A stretch of 64,000 bases of DNA from positions 310,001 through 374,000 of the forward strand of contig NZ_JAAWWP010000004.1 in assembly GCF_012273655.1 (NCBI RefSeq), written 5' to 3'. The stretch comes from Streptomyces physcomitrii (lineage in GTDB: Bacteria > Actinomycetota > Actinomycetes > Streptomycetales > Streptomycetaceae). Made by a program: the position numbers and the translations under genes. Every line of letters starts with the position of its first letter. The first letter of the stretch is position 1. The notes beneath the pieces were generated by a model, which worked only from the letters and a program-made list of their open reading frames with translations, ran no database searches and had not been told where the DNA came from. Below are positions 54,039 to 62,696 of the stretch, piece by piece.

Positions 54039-55181
54039 TCAGAGCAGCTGCCGGAGCCGGTCCGCGAGCAGGTCCCAGCGCCACTTCTCCTCGACCCACT
54101 CCCGGCCGCGGCGCCCCATCCGCTCCCGCAGCTCGGGATCGGCGAGCAGCATGCCCACCCGCTCGGCGGTCTCCTCGACGCTGCCGCCGCGGACCACCCA
54201 GCCGGTCTCCCCGTCGAGTACGGCGTCGGGGGCGCCGCCCGAGTCGCCCGCGACGACCGGCAGTCCGGTCGCGGAGGCCTCCAGGTAGACGATGCCGAGC
54301 CCCTCGACGTCGAGTCCGCCGCGGCGGGTGCGGCAGGGCATCGCGAAGACATCGCCCGCGCCGTAGTGGGCGGGCAGTTCGGCCCAGGGCACCGCGCCGG
54401 TGAAGTGCACCGAGGCAGCCACCCCCGTCCGCTCGGCGAGCCGCCGCAGCTCCTTCTCGTAGGGGCCGCCGCCGACCACGAGCAGCACGGCCCCGGGGTG
54501 TCCGGCCAGGACCCGGGGCATCGCGCGGATCAGGGTGTCCTGCCCCTTGCGGGGGACCAGGCGGGAGACGCAGACCACCACCGGACGCTCGCTGAGCCCG
54601 AGCCGGGCCCGCACCTCCGCGCCGCCGGAGCCCGGGTGGAAGGTCTTCTCGTCGACGCCCGGCGGCAGATGCGCCATCCGCGCCGCAGCCTCGGGGCCGA
54701 GGGCCCCCGCGATCCGGGAGCGGGTGTACTCGCCGAGGTAGGTGAGGGTGTCGGTGCCCGCCCCGATACGGCGCAGAAGGCCGCGGGAGACGGGGAGTTG
54801 GGCCCAGGCGGCCTCGTGCCCGTGGGTGGTGGCGACCAGCCGCCGGGCACCGGCCCGCCGCAGCGCGGGCGCCATCAGGCCGAGCGGTGCCGCCGCGCCG
54901 AACCAGACCGAGGTGCAGCCGTGCGCCCGCAGCAGCTCGGTGGCCCGCCGGGTCACCCGCGGGGTCGGCAGCAGCATGGTGGTGCGGTCCCGGATCACCT
55001 CGAAGGGCTGCTCGGCGTCGAAGGCGGCGGTGGCCTCGGCCCCCTGACGGCCGCGCTTCCAGGTCGAGGCGTAGACGACCAGCCGCTCCGGGTCCAGGCG
55101 CAGCGCCATGTTGTGCAGGAAGGCTTGGATTCCGCCAGGGCGGGGAGGGAAGTCGTTGGTCACGATCAGCGTCTTGTGCAT
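54039..55181 (-). CDS. GT4 glycosyltransferase (PimB-like)
   Basis: A 380-residue retaining GT-B glycosyltransferase. It opens with LIVTNDFPPRPGGIQAFLHN and has the nucleotide-sugar site VVCVSRLVPRKGQDTLIRAM, GGGPYEKELRRLAER, and GLGIVYLEASATGLPVVAGDSGGAPD. This matches PimB-type mannosyltransferases of phosphatidylinositol mannoside synthesis. The ATG at 55181 lies 8 nt after TACTGT without a ribosome site; the frame is open further upstream. A GT87 mannosyltransferase gene is divergent from it. Confidence 0.88.
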   Translation of the reverse strand: MHKTLIVTNDFPPRPGGIQAFLHNMALRLDPERLVVYASTWKRGRQGAEATAAFDAEQPFEVIRDRTTMLLPTPRVTRRATELLRAHGCTSVWFGAAAPLGLMAPALRRAGARRLVATTHGHEAAWAQLPVSRGLLRRIGAGTDTLTYLGEYTRSRIAGALGPEAAARMAHLPPGVDEKTFHPGSGGAEVRARLGLSERPVVVCVSRLVPRKGQDTLIRAMPRVLAGHPGAVLLVVGGGPYEKELRRLAERTGVAASVHFTGAVPWAELPAHYGAGDVFAMPCRTRRGGLDVEGLGIVYLEASATGLPVVAGDSGGAPDAVLDGETGWVVRGGSVEETAERVGMLLADPELRERMGRRGREWVEEKWRWDLLADRLRQLL

Positions 55182-55379
55182 CGCGGCCGACAGTACCGAA
55201 GAGTCCGCCACGCGGGCACCCGGTGGCCGTCGTCCCGCCGCGCCCTGCATGATGGCTGCTCAGAGCCGTGCGAGGGCTGACCTCCCGCCCGGCGCGGACC
55301 GTACGGCCGCACAGCACGGAACCGGGCGAGGGTGCCCGGCGGACGACGGCCGGTTGGCCGGAACGGAACGGGGAGGCAC

Positions 55380-56642
55380 ATGCGCGGCGCGCCGCCGAGC
55401 GGAATCCGCACCCACACGGCGATGGCCCTCTGCTGGGCGGGGACCCGGACCCTGCTCCTGCTCTGGGTGTTCAAGGTCGTGGTGATGCCGGGCCCCGATG
55501 TGACCAGCGATGTCTCGGTGATCTACCAGGGCTGGTACGAGACGCTGGGCGACGGGCGCTTCCCCGAGGGCGATGTGGCTTGGCAGTACCCCCCGGCCGC
55601 CGCCCTCGCCATCGTCTCCCCCGCGCTGCTGCCCTTCCTCGGCTACGCCGAGGCCTTCTTCGTCCTCGCCCTGCTGACCGACGCCGTGGTCACCGCGCTC
55701 CTGGTGCGCGCCGGCCGCGGGCCCGGCCGAAGCCCGCGCGGCGCCTGGGTCTGGATCGCCGGAGTACCGCTGCTCGGCCCGACCGCGTACGCCCGCTACG
55801 ACCTGATGGTGACCGCGCTCGCGGTGGCGGCGCTGCTGGCGGGCGCCCGGCGTCCGGCCGCGCTCGGGGTCTTCGCCGCGCTCGGCGCCCTGGTGAAGGT
55901 CTGGCCCGCGCTGACGCTGCTCGGCACCGAGCGGGGCCGGGTGACCCGTACCTCCTGGCTGAGCGCCGCCGCCACCGGGCTCGGGCTGCTGCTGGCCTTC
56001 GCGCTCGCCATGCCCGGCTCTCTGGACTTCCTCGGCGCGCAGCGCGAGCGGGGCACCGAGGTGGAGTCGCTGGGCGCCCTGGTCTTCCATGTGGCCCGGC
56101 ACCACGGCTGGTCCGGGCGGATCGAACTGCACTACGGGTCCATGGAGTTCCTCGGCCCGCACGTCGGCCTGGTCAGCACGCTGGCGCAGGTGCTCTCGCT
56201 GCTCGCCCTCGGCTGGCTGGTGCTGTGGCGGGTGCGGGCGCGGCACTGGTCGGCGACGACCCTGCCGGACGCGGCCTTCGTCGCCGTGCTGCTCTTCACC
56301 ACCACGAGCCGGGTGATCAGCCCCCAGTACATGATCTGGCTGGTCGGCCTGGCCGCGGTCTGCCTGCTGCACCGGGCGAGCCGGATGGGGGTGCCCGCGC
56401 TGCTCGTGCTCGCGGCGACCCTGGTGACGATGCTGGAGTTCCCGATGTGGTTCGTCCACGTGGTGAGCAGCGACACCCGCGGGCTCACCCTGATGTTCCT
56501 CCGCAACGGCCTGCTCGTGCTCGCCTCGGTGCTCGCGGCCCGGGTGCTGTGGCGGCAGACGGTGACCGGACCCCGGGCCGGCGGGCACCGCGACCTGCCC
56601 CGGCAGCCGGCACACGGCACGGAACACACCGCGCGCTCCTGA
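55380..56642 (+). CDS. GT87-family membrane glycosyltransferase
   Basis: A 420-residue polytopic protein with about ten membrane segments and the GT87 (DUF2029) pattern: an early acidic loop (DVTSDVSVIYQGWYETLGDG) followed by FPEGDVAWQYPPAAALAI, then ARYDLMVTALAVAALL, FAALGALVKVWPALTLLG and RVISPQYMIWLVGLAAV. GT87 enzymes use polyprenyl-phosphomannose outside the membrane. The ATG at 55380 follows GGGGAGG. Next to the PimB-like gene it suggests PIM or lipomannan-type glycolipid synthesis. Confidence 0.9.
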   Translation: MRGAPPSGIRTHTAMALCWAGTRTLLLLWVFKVVVMPGPDVTSDVSVIYQGWYETLGDGRFPEGDVAWQYPPAAALAIVSPALLPFLGYAEAFFVLALLTDAVVTALLVRAGRGPGRSPRGAWVWIAGVPLLGPTAYARYDLMVTALAVAALLAGARRPAALGVFAALGALVKVWPALTLLGTERGRVTRTSWLSAAATGLGLLLAFALAMPGSLDFLGAQRERGTEVESLGALVFHVARHHGWSGRIELHYGSMEFLGPHVGLVSTLAQVLSLLALGWLVLWRVRARHWSATTLPDAAFVAVLLFTTTSRVISPQYMIWLVGLAAVCLLHRASRMGVPALLVLAATLVTMLEFPMWFVHVVSSDTRGLTLMFLRNGLLVLASVLAARVLWRQTVTGPRAGGHRDLPRQPAHGTEHTARS

Positions 56643-56805
56643 CCCGGGCACCGGCACCCGACATCCCGGATGCTTCACGAACCGGCGGACCACGAACCGC
56701 CGGACCTCGACTGAGCAGCGCGGGCCTGCGTCTCCGCGCACGACTCCACCGCCCGGCGGCCCACCGCGGTCGCCGCCCTCGCCCTCCACGACAGCGGCGC
56801 CCGCC

Positions 56806-58002
56806 CTACTCCCCGCCCAGCTCCGCACGCAGATAGCTCTGCCACTGCCGGGTGAACTCCCCCTCCCGGAGGCCGAGTACGGAGTCCAGGGCCGCGGCGA
56901 CGGCCCCCTCGCGTCCGTCGTGGGCGCCCACCGCCCGGTAGAACTCCCGCAGTTGGGCCAGGCCCCAGCGTTCGGCGATCAGCCGGCAGGCGAGCCAGCC
57001 GCCCTCGTAGGCCTCGGCGAGCGCGCCCGCCTCCCGGCCGAAGCCGAAGTCCGCGTCGGCGGGCAGCGCCCGGGGCAGGCGGCCCTCGCGTACCGCGCGG
57101 GTGAGTTCGGGGGCGGCCTCCGGGGCGGAGCGGCCGGTGCCGCGGTAGCCCGCCCAGTCGGCGAAGCCCTCGGAGAGCCAGAGCGGGGTCGAGGCGGTGG
57201 TCCGGGTGCGGGTGGCCACATGGGTGGTCTCGTGCGTCATCACCACCTGCCTGCCCGTCTCGCCGAGCAGTCCGAAGGCCTCCGGATTGACGATCACCCG
57301 GTCCGCGGGCGCCCGCCCGGTGCCGCCGACCTCCCCGGTGGTCACCGCCGCGATGCCCCGGTACACCGAGGGTTCCGCGCCGAGCAGCCCGGCCATGTCC
57401 GCCGGCGAACGCGGCACCAGGACCACCACCCGCTGCCGCCAGTCGTCACCCCAGGCCCGGGTCGCCCGGGGCACCGCCGCGTCCGCGAGCCGGGCGAACT
57501 CCCGCAGCCGCGCCCCGGACTGGCCCACCCCGAGCACCAGCGAGCGCGCGCCCCGCACCGCGTCCACCGCGCCCTGCTCCCAGAACTGCCGGGCCGGACC
57601 GGCGGAGCGCTCCCCGGTGACGTACCAGCGTCCCCCGTGCCGCCGCAGGTCCAGGGTGCGGGTGGCGGTCAGCGGGGCCCGGTCGTAGCCGCGCAGCCGG
57701 TAGCCGAGCTCGGCGCGGGCGCGGGCCCGTCCCGAGCCGGTGCTCTCCAGGCGGGTGAGGCGGTACGTCCAGGAGGTCAGCGGGACCTCGGCGAGGTTGC
57801 CGAACTCGGGGTCCTCGCGGGCGGGGCCCTCCTCGGTGCCGCGGTAGGCCCGCTCGTCGCGGTCGAGCACCGCCCGGGCGCGTACGTCGAGCAGCCGCTG
57901 CACCGCGCGCTCCTCGGAGCCGCCCCGCGCCGGGCCCCCGCACCCCGCGAGCAGCGCCAGGCACAGCGCCGCGACGCCCGCACCGTACCGTCGACCAGCC
58001 AT
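56806..58002 (-). CDS. Lipoprotein metallopeptidase-like protein (HETTH)
   Basis: A 398-residue lipoprotein with a signal peptide ending in the lipobox LLAGC (about residues 15-20). The C-terminal half is a gluzincin-type peptidase: the zinc site HETTH in VVMTHETTHVATR and the downstream Glu in WLSEGFADWAGY, followed by RLIAERWGLAQLREFYRAVG. The N-terminal half resembles the wall-associated DUF that precedes such domains. The ATG at 58002 has TGGAGA immediately upstream. It lies 32 bp downstream of an NlpC/P60 gene and is probably co-transcribed, hinting at a role in wall turnover. Confidence 0.85.
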   Translation of the reverse strand: MAGRRYGAGVAALCLALLAGCGGPARGGSEERAVQRLLDVRARAVLDRDERAYRGTEEGPAREDPEFGNLAEVPLTSWTYRLTRLESTGSGRARARAELGYRLRGYDRAPLTATRTLDLRRHGGRWYVTGERSAGPARQFWEQGAVDAVRGARSLVLGVGQSGARLREFARLADAAVPRATRAWGDDWRQRVVVLVPRSPADMAGLLGAEPSVYRGIAAVTTGEVGGTGRAPADRVIVNPEAFGLLGETGRQVVMTHETTHVATRTRTTASTPLWLSEGFADWAGYRGTGRSAPEAAPELTRAVREGRLPRALPADADFGFGREAGALAEAYEGGWLACRLIAERWGLAQLREFYRAVGAHDGREGAVAAALDSVLGLREGEFTRQWQSYLRAELGGE

Positions 58003-58034
58003 TCTCCAGATCGTACGGGGCAGTGGGGGCCGCC

Positions 58035-59072
58035 TCAGACCCGTGTGACCGAGGAGACGGGCATCATGCCGACCGGGTCGTAGCGGACCGGGGCGCCCGG
58101 GTACGGGGCGTGGATGACCCGGCCGCCGCCCGCGTAGAGGCCGATGTGGCTGGCGTCGGCGCGGTAGACGACGAGGTCGCCGGGGCGGGCCTCGGACAGC
58201 GGGATCCGGCGCCCGGCGCCCGCCTGGGCCTGGGAGGTGCGCGGCAGGCCCACCCCGGCGCGCGCGTAGGACCACTGGATCAGGCCCGAACAGTCGAAGC
58301 GGGAGGGGCCGTTGGCGCCCCAGACGTAGGGGCTGCCGAGCGCGGTGCGGGCGGTGGCGAGCGCGGCCGCCGCGTGCGGGGAGGCAGCGGCGCCGGTCGG
58401 CGGCAGTCCCGCGTCCGGGCGGCCGGAGCGGGAGGCCCGGGCGTCGAGGGCGCGTTCGCCCTCGGGCAGCGCGGCGAGCAGGGCCTTGGCACGGGCCAGC
58501 CGCTGCCGCACGGTGTCCTTGTGCCGGGCCAGGGTGCGGCGGCTGCGCTCCAGTTCGCCGAGGAGGGCGTCCGCCTCGCGCCGCTCCTGGTCGAGGGTGC
58601 GCCGGGCGTCGCGCAGTCCGCGCAGCCGCTGCTCGCCGACCACGCCCATCCGCTCCAGGGTGGTGGCCTGGTCGAGATAGCCGTCCGGGTCGGCGCTGAG
58701 CAGCAGCATCAGCGCGGGGTCGAGGCCGCCGGAGCGGTACTGGGCCCCGGCGACCGGGGCGAGCGCCTCGCGCAGCGCGTTGACCCGGTCCTGGGTGCGG
58801 GCCATCCGGTCCTGGGTGCGCGAGAGCGCGGTACGCAGCGTCCGGGCCTTCTCCCCGGCGCCGTTGTACGCCTGGGTGGCGCGCTCGGCCTCCGTGTAGA
58901 GCCGCCGCACCTCGGCCCGGGCCCGCTCGGGGCGCTCCGGCGGCGCGGCGCCCGCGGGCGCGGCGGCCAGCGTGGTGGCGGCCGTCGCGAAGGCGGCGGA
59001 CAGGACGGTGACGCGGGCGCCCTGCCCGGTGAGGGCGCGGGGGGAAACGGGGGAACGGCGATGTGAGCCCAT
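58035..59072 (-). CDS. NlpC/P60 endopeptidase with coiled coil (first paralogue)
   Basis: A 345-residue secreted cell-wall hydrolase. A signal peptide (cleavage after AGAA near residue 43) is followed by about 150 residues of coiled coil (RARAEVRRLYTEAERATQ and on) and a C-terminal NlpC/P60 domain with the catalytic Cys in FDCSGLIQWSY and the His in ASHIGLYAGGG. Such enzymes cut the D-Glu-diaminopimelate bond. It is a diverged paralogue of the next NlpC/P60 gene, with an Arg/Ala-rich coiled coil. Confidence 0.93.
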   Translation of the reverse strand: MGSHRRSPVSPRALTGQGARVTVLSAAFATAATTLAAAPAGAAPPERPERARAEVRRLYTEAERATQAYNGAGEKARTLRTALSRTQDRMARTQDRVNALREALAPVAGAQYRSGGLDPALMLLLSADPDGYLDQATTLERMGVVGEQRLRGLRDARRTLDQERREADALLGELERSRRTLARHKDTVRQRLARAKALLAALPEGERALDARASRSGRPDAGLPPTGAAASPHAAAALATARTALGSPYVWGANGPSRFDCSGLIQWSYARAGVGLPRTSQAQAGAGRRIPLSEARPGDLVVYRADASHIGLYAGGGRVIHAPYPGAPVRYDPVGMMPVSSVTRV

Positions 59073-59393
59073 GGTGCCGGCTCTCCCTTCCGTGAGGTCC
59101 CCGGTGCTGCCGGGTGCGGTGCGGTGCGAGGAACGCGGCCGAACAGTAACCGCGGCACAGCGTGACGACCAACGCCCTTACCGGGTACGGAGGGTGAGAT
59201 TCCGGCGCCGCCGCAGGTCACGGGAGGGGCGCCCGCGGCGGGCGGTCCGCGCGATTCGCTCATTCGGGCGCCCGGCGAGGGGGCGCGGCACCGGGGCGCG
59301 GACGCACGTACCCCGGAAAGCACGAAGTCCGGCCGCGGGGGCCGGACTCGGGCGGTCGCCCGGCGGGTACCCGCCGGGCGGTGGAGCGGAAAT
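59073..59393. other. Intergenic region between the two NlpC/P60 genes
   Basis: It holds two strong hairpins (59326-59348 and 59357-59380) ending the upstream paralogue, and the promoter region of the downstream one. No gene is supported. Confidence 0.6.
59326..59380. terminator. Tandem terminator hairpins after the second NlpC/P60 gene
   Basis: AGTCCGGCC (59326-59334) pairs with 59340-59348, and a perfect 24-bp palindrome, CGCCCGGCGGGT plus its complement, occupies 59357-59380. Both lie within 70 bp of the stop codon. Confidence 0.8.
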
Positions 59394-60425
59394 TCAGATG
59401 CGCACGCCGAACTGGTACGGCATGTTGTTGATCGACTCGTAGCGCACATTGGCGCCGGTGCGCGGGGCGTGCAGCACTTGGCCATTGCCCGCGTAGAAGC
59501 CGACGTGGTGCAGGTCGCTGTAGAAGATGACCAGGTCGCCGACCTGGAGATCGCTCTGCGAGGAGATCCGGGTGCCCGCGTTGGCCTGCGCCTGCGAGGT
59601 GCGCGGGATGGAGACACCGGCCTGGCTGAAGGCCCAGGAGGTGAGGCCCGAGCAGTCGAAGGAGCTGGGGCCGGTGGCGCCGTAGACGTACGGCGAGCCG
59701 ATCTTGCTCTGCGCGGCGGAGAAGGCCTGGCCCGCGAAGCCGGACGGCGGCTTGCCGGGGTTGCCGATGACGTCGCGGGCGCTGTCGCGGTTGGCGCGCG
59801 CCTCCTCGGCGGCGAGGGACGCCTTCTCCTTCGCCGTCAGCGTGTTGAGCAGCTTCTGGGCGTCACCGAGCTTCTTCTGGACCTCTTTCTTCTTCTTGCC
59901 GAGCTGCTCACGCGTCTCGGCGAGGTCCTTGAGCTTGTCGGAGGCCTCCTTGCGCTGCTGGGCCAGCGAGCGCTGCTTCTCCTGGATCTTCTTCAGGGAG
60001 TCCACCTGCTGACCGCTGAGCTGGTCGAGGGTGGAGGCCTTGTCGAGGTAGCTGTCCGGGTCGGAGGCGAGGAACAGCTGCACGGAGGGGTCGATGCCGC
60101 CCGAGCGGTACTGGGCGCTGGCCATCGAACCGAGGCCGTCCCGCAGGTCGTTCAGCTCGTCCTGGCCGCGCGCGACCTTGTCCTGGAGATTGTCGATCTC
60201 CTTGTTGAGCTTCTGCTGCTTCTCCTTGGCACCGTTGTACTTCTCGGTGGCCTGCTCGGCCTCCTCGTACAACTTGTCGACCTTCTGCTTGACCTGGTCC
60301 TTATTGGACTTCGGCGCGGCCTGCGCGCCGCCCTGGGAGGTCAGCGCCACGGCTGCGGCGGCGGTCGCGGTGAGCACGGTCACACGGGTGCGGCTCGTCT
60401 GCTTCGGTCGACGGTGGGACGCCAC
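59394..60425 (-). CDS. NlpC/P60 endopeptidase with coiled coil (second paralogue)
   Basis: A 343-residue secreted hydrolase with the same plan as its neighbour: signal peptide ending SQGGAQAA (about residue 37), a long Lys/Gln/Glu-rich coiled coil (about residues 40-215), and an NlpC/P60 domain with catalytic FDCSGLTSWAF and HHVGFYAGNG. Coiled coils of this type often keep the enzyme inactive until a partner such as an FtsEX-like complex releases it. The GTG at 60425 follows AAGGAG at 9 nt; an in-frame ATG at 60488 is an alternative. A promoter lies at 60531-60560. Confidence 0.93.
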   Translation of the reverse strand: MASHRRPKQTSRTRVTVLTATAAAAVALTSQGGAQAAPKSNKDQVKQKVDKLYEEAEQATEKYNGAKEKQQKLNKEIDNLQDKVARGQDELNDLRDGLGSMASAQYRSGGIDPSVQLFLASDPDSYLDKASTLDQLSGQQVDSLKKIQEKQRSLAQQRKEASDKLKDLAETREQLGKKKKEVQKKLGDAQKLLNTLTAKEKASLAAEEARANRDSARDVIGNPGKPPSGFAGQAFSAAQSKIGSPYVYGATGPSSFDCSGLTSWAFSQAGVSIPRTSQAQANAGTRISSQSDLQVGDLVIFYSDLHHVGFYAGNGQVLHAPRTGANVRYESINNMPYQFGVRI

Positions 60426-60902
60426 GGAGGCGAGCTCCTTCTTCCTCGAGCCGCCTACCGGGGACGGTCGGCGGTGCCCCCTCGCCAAATCACCCCTTGT
60501 GAGTGATCACCCGAGCGAAGGTTCGGCCCGACCCTAGTGACCTTCCTGTGATCAGTTCAAATCCTCACGGGAAAAAAATCGGTCACAGACAGCATTCTTT
60601 GCCCACAACTCACCAGCAGTGAGGTCCGATTGACTTTACGTCGCGCCGAGAAGCCGCCAATCGGGGCATCAGGCCCAGAGGTTGCGCTTGGGACAGATGT
60701 TTCCTAGGGGCGTCGGAGGGTACGCGGCGCAGACCCTCCGCAAGGGGTGCGAACCGGGCGTGCGCCCCAGCCGCAACAGCGCGCGACGCGGTCCGGCGGA
60801 ACGGCTCGGGGGCGGGAAGTCCGGCCGCGCGAAAGGGAGTTGCGGACGCCAACGGGGGGACGTTCGCGGCCGGGGGCCGAGGCGGCGCCCCGGGCCCGCC
60901 GC
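60426..60902. other. Intergenic region with unusually AT-rich stretch
   Basis: 60540-60650 is much richer in A and T than the rest of the window and includes a run of seven A. It holds the NlpC/P60 promoter and leader hairpin (60453-60476). No gene is supported between it and the NYN gene. Confidence 0.55.
60531..60560 (-). promoter_or_regulatory. Promoter of the second NlpC/P60 gene
   Basis: On the minus strand TTGAAC (60555-60560), an 18-bp spacer and TAGGGT (60531-60536) predict a start near 60525 and a 100-nt leader. TGATCAC occurs in the spacer and again at 60504-60510, flanking the -10. Confidence 0.6.
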
Positions 60903-62252
60903 TCAGGCCCGTGAGAGGCGCTTCAGGAGCACCGCGGAGGCGACCGGCCGCGCCCCCGCCTTGGCCACCCCGTCGGCCACCTCGCGGTCGGTGGAGACCA
61001 CCACCACGGGGCGGCCCGGCGGTTCGGCGCGCACCAGCTGGCGGATCAGCTCGTCGGCCGTGACCCCGGGCTTCGAGAAAAGGACGCGGACCCCGCGCGG
61101 CGGTGCGAGCAGGACCGGGGCGGCCAGTTCGGCCCCGTCGAAGACGCAGGTGACCTCGGCGCCGGTCTGGGCGGCGAGCTGCGAGAGGGTGCCGAGCAGG
61201 CGCAGCCGCTGCTTGTCGAGGGGCATCTGCGGATAGCCGGTCTTGGTGACGTTGTAGCCGTCGACCACCAGATGGGCCTGCGGCAGCGCCAGCAACTGGT
61301 CCAGGATCGCCGGGTCGTTCTCGGACAGGGCCCGGGCGGCGATGTCCTTCGGCGTCATCCGGCCGGGCTCGACGGCATCCACGGTCTCCGCGGGCCGCAC
61401 CGACACCGGGGGCAGGGCGAGTTCACGCCGGAGGCCCTGCGCGGCGTCGAGCACGGTGTCCAGGAGCAGGCGCATCCGCATGTCCTCCATGCTGCGGCCC
61501 TCGCGCGCCGCCCGCCGCGCGGCCTCCAGGGCGGCCTCCGCCTCGCCGAGCCGGGACTTGAGCCGCCGGGACTCGCTCTCCGCGGCGGTCAGCTGGGCCT
61601 GCCCCTCGGCGCGCTCCGTCTCGAACTCCGCCTCGGCCTTGCGCAGCGCCGCCTCGCCCCGCTTCACATCGCTGAGCGCGGCCCGCAGCTTGCGGTGCAG
61701 CGACTCCGACTCCCGCCGGGCGCTGTCGAGTTCGGCGCGCAGCCGCTCGGTCTCGGCCTTGGTCTGGCCGCGGGCGGCGGCCAGCTCCGCGCGCAGCCGC
61801 TCGGCCTCGGCCCTGGACTGCTCGTCGGCGCGCTCGGCGTCCGCGCGCTGGGCCTCCTCGCCCGCGGCGGCGACCAGCTTGGCCCAGTCGTCGGGCCGCA
61901 GCACATAGGCGGCCGCCGCGACGTCGAGCGGATCGGCGGCGGGCGGCGGGGTCCCGGAGTCCAGGGCGGCGGCCAGCTCCGGTTCGGCGGCGCGCAGCCG
62001 CTCGGCGATCCGCTGCCGGAAGACGGTGTCGCCCTCCACGGCGGCGGCCATCGCGTTGCCCGCGAACCTGGCCCGCCGGTTCGGCGTGAAACGCGCGTAC
62101 TGCCGCAGCTGCGCGGGCAGTTCGGCGGGCGTCAGGGCCCCGAAGCCGTCCGAGACGAGCTGCACCACCCGGCGCCGCACCCCTTCGGGCAGCGGGCGGT
62201 CGAGCATCTCAGCGGCGCCGTCGGCCGGCTCCCCGCCTGCGCTCTCCACCAT
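60903..62252 (-). CDS. NYN-domain (YacP-like) putative RNase with coiled coil
   Basis: A 449-residue protein. An N-terminal helical region (residues 20-125) leads to a long Ala/Glu/Arg-rich coiled coil (about 130-250), then a C-terminal NYN/PIN-like nuclease domain with HLVVDGYNVTKTGYPQ, VTCVFDGAE and VVVVSTDREVADGV, the acidic metal-binding residues of YacP/Rae1-type ribonucleases. Rae1 homologues cut mRNA in the ribosome; that activity is inference. The ATG at 62252 lies 33 bp after the zinc-ribbon gene. Confidence 0.85.
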   Translation of the reverse strand: MVESAGGEPADGAAEMLDRPLPEGVRRRVVQLVSDGFGALTPAELPAQLRQYARFTPNRRARFAGNAMAAAVEGDTVFRQRIAERLRAAEPELAAALDSGTPPPAADPLDVAAAAYVLRPDDWAKLVAAAGEEAQRADAERADEQSRAEAERLRAELAAARGQTKAETERLRAELDSARRESESLHRKLRAALSDVKRGEAALRKAEAEFETERAEGQAQLTAAESESRRLKSRLGEAEAALEAARRAAREGRSMEDMRMRLLLDTVLDAAQGLRRELALPPVSVRPAETVDAVEPGRMTPKDIAARALSENDPAILDQLLALPQAHLVVDGYNVTKTGYPQMPLDKQRLRLLGTLSQLAAQTGAEVTCVFDGAELAAPVLLAPPRGVRVLFSKPGVTADELIRQLVRAEPPGRPVVVVSTDREVADGVAKAGARPVASAVLLKRLSRA

Positions 62253-62285
62253 GCGTCACCCCAAAGGTGCGGGGGCGCGGCCCCG

Positions 62286-62525
62286 TCAGGAGCCGGCGCC
62301 CGGCCTGTCCACGAGTTCGATCCGGTCCACCGCGTTGCACCAGCGGCAGCGGACCGACTCGATGGTCTCACTGACCACCTCGCGCTCCTCCACCGTGGGC
62401 TCACCGGCCAGGTCGAGATGCACGTACTCCACCACCTTCGAGGACCGCGTGACATCGAAGCGCGTGAGGTTGCCGCACATCGTGCAGCGCCAGCGGGTGG
62501 TGGCGGTGGCCAGGGGGACCGTCAT
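62286..62525 (-). CDS. Small zinc-ribbon protein
   Basis: A 79-residue protein with two CxxC knuckles: CTMCGNLTRFDV and CRWCNAVDRIE, separated by about 43 residues with a conserved acidic middle. It is an actinobacterial conserved protein of unknown role. The ATG at 62525 is the first start in frame. It directly precedes the NYN-domain gene on the same strand, so the two may form an operon and act on RNA or nucleic acids together; that is inference. Confidence 0.8.
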   Translation of the reverse strand: MTVPLATATTRWRCTMCGNLTRFDVTRSSKVVEYVHLDLAGEPTVEEREVVSETIESVRCRWCNAVDRIELVDRPGAGS

Positions 62526-62696
62526 CGTGCCTGTCGCTTCCTACGAGTCTTTCCGGACGGCGCGGTCTTCTCCATGGTGCCCCTGCCCGGTGGTGCGTGG
62601 CCCCCAAGCCTACGGCCTGCGGCTCCACCGGCGCCCTGCCGTCCACGGCGGCGAGGCGCTCCGCACGCTTCCCGCCCGGTACGTCATGATCTGTCC

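Noticed and set aside
60426..60620. A ydaO-type c-di-AMP riboswitch in the NlpC/P60 leader
   Set aside because: Known for Streptomyces wall-hydrolase genes, but the conserved ydaO core segments are not visible in the 100-nt leader.
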